Source: Chaetorhynchus papuensis (Eukaryota; Chordata; Aves; Passeriformes; Rhipiduridae). From it: a DNA stretch of 64,000 nt. A model generated the notes under the pieces. That model did not search any database. It saw nothing but the letters and a program-made list of their open reading frames with translations, and was not told where the DNA came from. The DNA lies in the NCBI GenBank assembly GCA_013396525.1, contig VWYX01000675.1, positions 372,001 through 436,000 of the forward strand, given 5' to 3'. The position numbers and the translations under genes were made by a program. Below, one piece after another: positions 57,501 through 64,000 of this stretch (the first letter of the stretch is position 1; the number at the start of each line of letters is the position of its first letter).

Positions 57501-58713
57501 CCTCCTCTCTGCAGGCAGCGACGGTCCCAGCCCTGGCGACCCCGGGGACGGCCGGCGGCTGGAGGAGACTGTCCCAGCCTACACCGGCCCCTTCTGCGGC
57601 CGGGCCCGCGTCCACACCGACTTCACCCCCAGCCCCTACGACAAGGACTCCCTGAAGCTGCGGGTGAGCCACGGCCGCCGCGGCCCTGGGGAGGGAGGGA
57701 GGGTGGCTGGCGACCCGCTGAGGTGGGGGTGTTCCCTGGCTGTCCCCAAGCCTGCACCCACCGCCATCCCATGTCCCTTGGCCTAGAAAGGGGACATCAT
57801 CAGCATCATTGAGAAGCCGCCTGTGGGCACCTGGACCGGGCTGCTCAACAACAGGGTGGGCTCCTTCAAGTTCATCTACGTGGACGTGATCCCTGAGGAG
57901 ACAGTCCCTGCCCGCAGGAGCCGGGGCTCCAGCCGCAACAAGCGCCTCAAGCCCAAGACCCTCCAGGAGCTGCTGGAGCGCATCAACCTGCAGGTGAGGG
58001 ACAAGGTGGGGGACAGCAGCACCCAGCTGTGACTGGGCTGCCAGCACTGGGGCCACCCCCTCCCCTTCACTGTCCCCCACCCACGTGGGTCCCTCCACCA
58101 AGCACCCCAGGGGCACAGAGGGGACACGTGGAGCATTTCTGGGTAATGTGGGGGCAGGTGCCCACCAGGGACCCACACTGAGGTGGGAGCCGCAGGCCAG
58201 CACTGGGGTCAGGGGAGGGAGCCAGGGGAGCCACCTGAGCCCCGCTCACCCCTGCCCACGCCCCCCACCCAGGAACACACCTCCACCCTCCTGCTGAACG
58301 GGTACCAGACCCTGGAGGACTTCAAGGAGCTGCGGGAGACGCACCTGAACGAACTGCACATCATGGACCCCCAGCACCGCGCCAAGCTGCTGACGGCCGC
58401 CGAGCTCCTCCTGGACTACGACAGTAAGAGCCCTGGGGAGGGGTGGGAGACCCCCGAGTCCTGGGGAGGGGTGGGAGACCCCCTGACGGGGCACCCCAGC
58501 AGCACCACTAATGCCACGGCCCCTCTCCCAGCAGCCAGCGAGCCGGAGGACGGTGACACCTCGGAAGCCCTGCCAGCACCCTCAGGGCCAGACATTCCCC
58601 GGGACTCCGGCTGCTTCGAGGGATCAGAGACTCTGGATGGCAGCCGGGAGGAGGCCGAGCTGGGGGGTCCTGAGGAGCAGCTGGGGGCTCTCTCCATGGC
58701 AGAATCGCCCTGA
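54552..58713 (+). CDS. SASH3: SAM and SH3 domain-containing protein 3 (SLY1)
   Basis: Eight exons: 54552-54605, 56735-56827, 57063-57212, 57291-57441, 57515-57663, 57787-57993, 58273-58423 and 58532-58713 (58535 is an equally framed acceptor), about 378 residues (human 380). The start MLRRKPSNA and LSLQRSSSFKDF hold the family's phosphoserine/14-3-3 region; KWRAVISRTMNRKMG is the basic segment of the SLY domain. The SH3 domain follows from PFCGRARVHTDFTPSPYD through KGDIISIIEKPPVGTW to VGSFKFIYVDVIPEE, and the SAM domain from KTLQELLERINL through YQTLEDFKELRETHLNEL to HRAKLLTAAELLLDYD. The C terminus keeps DIPRDSGCFEGSE. It is a lymphocyte adaptor in antigen-receptor signalling and survival. 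XPNPEP2-SASH3-ZDHHC9 order matches human Xq26.1. Confidence 0.96.
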
Positions 58714-59294
58714 GCCTGCCGGCACTGCCGCTTCCCACTCTGGCCCTAATGGTGGGGCTGGACTGGAGGGGACGGCTGCTGGTAGGGGACAGGGAGCCCC
58801 AGCGGTGGCACCTCGGGGCCCGGCTCAGCCCCTGCACCAGAGCCAGATGCTGGGTGGGCACGAGGACCCCCAGGACATTTTGCATGGCACTGCCTGGCAC
58901 CACTGCCAGGGGCTCTGGGCACGCTGGGGCACCGCGCTCCCCGCCAAGACACTGCAGGCATTGGCTGCCTTTTCCCAGGTTTGCCAGCAGGCTCAGGAAG
59001 GGAGCTGGGGAGGGAAGCTGTGTCTGCAGGCAAGTAAAGCCTTCCCAGGACACTGTCACTTCTCAGCATGGACACACAGAGACCCCCCCCCTCACCCGCC
59101 GTGGGGGACGGCAAAATGCAAATAACACAGCGAAGACACGCTGGGACTGTGAGATGGAGAGGCCTGGAAAGGCACCGGGAATGGGGAAGGGGCAGCTGGC
59201 TTGGGGCAGCACAGACACGCAGGGGCTACAGCTCAGCCATTTTCAAACCAATTAAGTTTCCTTCATTGTTTTAAAATTAAAAAAAAATAATAAT

Positions 59295-59300
59295 AATAAA
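59295..59300 (+). terminator. SASH3: Possible SASH3 poly(A) signal in an A-rich tract
   Basis: AATAAA in a run of AAT and A repeats 582 bases past the SASH3 stop. The A-rich context makes it less certain. Confidence 0.45.
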
Positions 59301-60739
59301 AAAAAAAAAAGAACACCCAACCCTCACCCAACCCCTTCCTTCCGTCTGGAGACCCTGACCCATGCAGGCAGGTCCCGGCAGGCAGCACTCCACACACCAC
59401 GTGGAACAGGGAGCAGCAGAGCCAAAAAATACACTTTTTCACACCGAATTGGAGATTTGGTCAGTAGCGTGTTGGGGTGACTCCCACGGGGTGGGCGCAG
59501 GGCCCCTGTCCCCAGGGGATGGGGCTGGGCTGGGCTGGGCTGGGCTGCGGGGCCGTGGCAGGGGGGCTGGGGCTCCTTCCCTGGCTCGCTCCAGCTGGGA
59601 GCAGCTGTGGCAGCTCTGCCCTCTCACCCGGGACAGAGCTTTAACACCACACCTCACAGCCAGCCACGGCCCAGGGCCGGGGCAAGGAGCGAGCTGGGAG
59701 GCACAGGGAGGCTCCAGAGGGAGCGGGGTCCTGGCTGTGCCTGCTCCTCACCCCTGCCGAGAGCAGGGCAGCACGGGAGGCCAGGGAGGGAGCAGCAGCA
59801 ACTTCCCACTGCCAGGCAGGAGCATCACGGACACACACACGGGACTGGCCAGGCAGGACACCCTCCAGCTGCCACCAACCGCCACACGCCTGAGGGGAGG
59901 AACGGGAGTGCCCAGTGCCTGTGGTGTGGGATGCGGAGCTGCCAGGGCATGGAATGGCCTCCGTGTGAGGGTCCTGCCGGTGCAGGACAGGGGCTGTGGA
60001 GTGCGGGGAGCCCTGCCACGGCACAGGGCTCTCCCACCATCCCCCAGCCTCTCCTCCTCTGCTGAGGACACACAAGTGACCGACACCACACAGCCCAGCC
60101 CTGGGCAGCTGGCACAATCCTGGGAAGATCCAAGGCTCCCAAAGCCAGTCTAGGGCGGCTGAGAACTGCAGAGCAAGGCAAGGGGGGACACGGGGACGCA
60201 ATGACACAACACAGAATCGGGGCTGAGGTTCTGCAGAGCAGCCGTGCCGCAGCCGGGGAGGGCTCAGTGTGGACACCCGGCAGCAAACGGCCCCAGCACC
60301 AGCCAGGAGCCAGTGGCACAGGCAGACCCTTCCCTGCAGCTCAGTCCACCCTGGCACAACTGCTCTGTGGCCGGGGAGGGGCAGGGGCTGTCCTCTCCCT
60401 CCCTGGAACCCCCAGGGTGGTGTGGGCCCCAGGGCAGGATGGGAGGGAGGGTCCCCTCACAGCTGCTGCACCACATGAAAAGGAGCACAGGAAGAAAGCT
60501 GCTTAAAAACCGCTGCCAGCAGAACTCCTTCCCGCTTGCTTGGGTCCTCTGGGCACCAAAATGTCTCCTGACAAGCCTTGCCACGCCAACCACAAAACAA
60601 CGCGACAGATTAGAGGAAGGAGTGAGGAGGGGAGAGGGGACGCTGCTGCCATGATTGCTCTCCCTTCCCATGGGGATTCCTCAGCAGGAGGGAGCAGGCC
60701 GGCCCTGAGGGCCTCACCTGGCCAGAGCCGGGCCCCAGG

Positions 60740-60885
60740 CAGGATGGAGCACCCAGGACAGCGTGCAGAGCCAGGGCCCGGCCCTGCGCTGGGAGGGAGC
60801 ACCCAGGACAGCCTGCAGAGCCAGGCCCCAGCCCTGTGCCAGGATGGAGCACCCAGGGACACCCTGCAGAGGCAGGGCCCGGCCC
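60740..60885. repeat. 54-bp minisatellite, three copies
   Basis: Three diverged copies of a unit containing GGAGCACCCAGG, CAGAGCCAGG and CCCCGGCCC-type blocks lie in the presumed ZDHHC9 3' UTR. Confidence 0.85.
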
Positions 60886-61122
60886 CAGGCGGAGCTGCCT
60901 CGGCGCTGGCAGTGCCCGTGGTGAGCAGGGTGTGCTGCCCACGCTCGCTGTCCCGTGGTGCCACCGCGCGGGGCCAGCGCCGCCCGCGCCGCGCTGAGCA
61001 ATGACTAAAGCAAAATGGCCATGGGGAATCAGGTGCCTGCCATCCAGCCCTTCTCCTCCTCTCCTCCACCACTTCCAGCTTCGATTAGACAAAACAAGAA
61101 AGTTCTCCCTTCCAAGCAGATG

Positions 61123-64000
<2,878 letters not shown>

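Larger units (their letters stand above)
58714..61122. other. SASH3-ZDHHC9 convergent 3' UTR region
   Basis: It contains the SASH3 3' UTR (+), ending near an A-rich tract with AATAAA at 59295-59300, and the presumed ZDHHC9 3' UTR (-). A GGGCT array lies at 59524-59547 and a 54-bp minisatellite at 60740-60885. No coding exon is recognised. Confidence 0.65.

Overview
The window looks like a GC-rich, compact avian chromosome segment. CR1 LINE fragments of the bird/reptile type lie at about 23804-24035, 27458-27605, 27900-28080, 32921-32972 and 45292-45520, introns are short, and genes are spliced with GT-AG sites. Every gene recognised is an orthologue of a gene on the human X (Xq13.1 and Xq26.1). 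That block is known to correspond to chicken chromosome 4p / neoavian chromosome 4A, so a bird 4A-like chromosome is the best fit; the species cannot be named from sequence alone.

Layout. 1-13475: NHSL2 on + (coding exons 3894-10521, possibly an alternative first exon at 730-778) and its downstream flank. 13476-14290: PIN4 on +. 15823-19832: ERCC6L (PICH) on -. 19937-20464: a 528-bp run of N in the divergent ERCC6L/OCRL promoter. 20465-44535: one contig holding OCRL on + (to about 38120) and APLN on - (43517-44526). 44536-44659: a second run of N. 48051-53642: XPNPEP2 on +, all 21 coding exons resolved. 54552-58713: SASH3 on +, 8 exons. 61123-64000: 3' part of ZDHHC9 on -, cut by the window end, with a U12-type AT-AC intron at 62584-62848.

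The most unusual thing is the contig between the two N runs. About 300 times, a 25-nt string (CAG)8C, always on the + strand, sits on a 58-bp grid with 33 nt of ordinary sequence between copies. Positions 20473, 31609 (192 periods on) and many intermediate ones agree to the base. The strings replace native bases instead of being inserted: OCRL exons keep exactly the residue number expected from the family on both sides of each block. At one place (37859-37960) the same 51 bp is present twice, once overwritten and once native. The grid ignores exon, intron and strand, stops at the N runs, is absent from four longer patches and many single slots, and changes phase only where the assembly has a duplication or a 1-bp difference. 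I judge this to be an assembly, processing or deliberate overwriting artefact, not a biological repeat expansion. It hides real splice sites, the OCRL stop codon, OCRL active-site residues and about a third of apelin, and it creates hundreds of false poly-Gln/Ala/Ser/Leu/Cys reading frames.

The genes are a syntenic neighbourhood, not a functional unit: an actin-regulatory scaffold (NHSL2), a parvulin isomerase (PIN4), a mitotic DNA translocase (ERCC6L), a phosphoinositide 5-phosphatase (OCRL), a peptide hormone (APLN) and a membrane aminopeptidase (XPNPEP2), a lymphocyte adaptor (SASH3) and a palmitoyltransferase (ZDHHC9).
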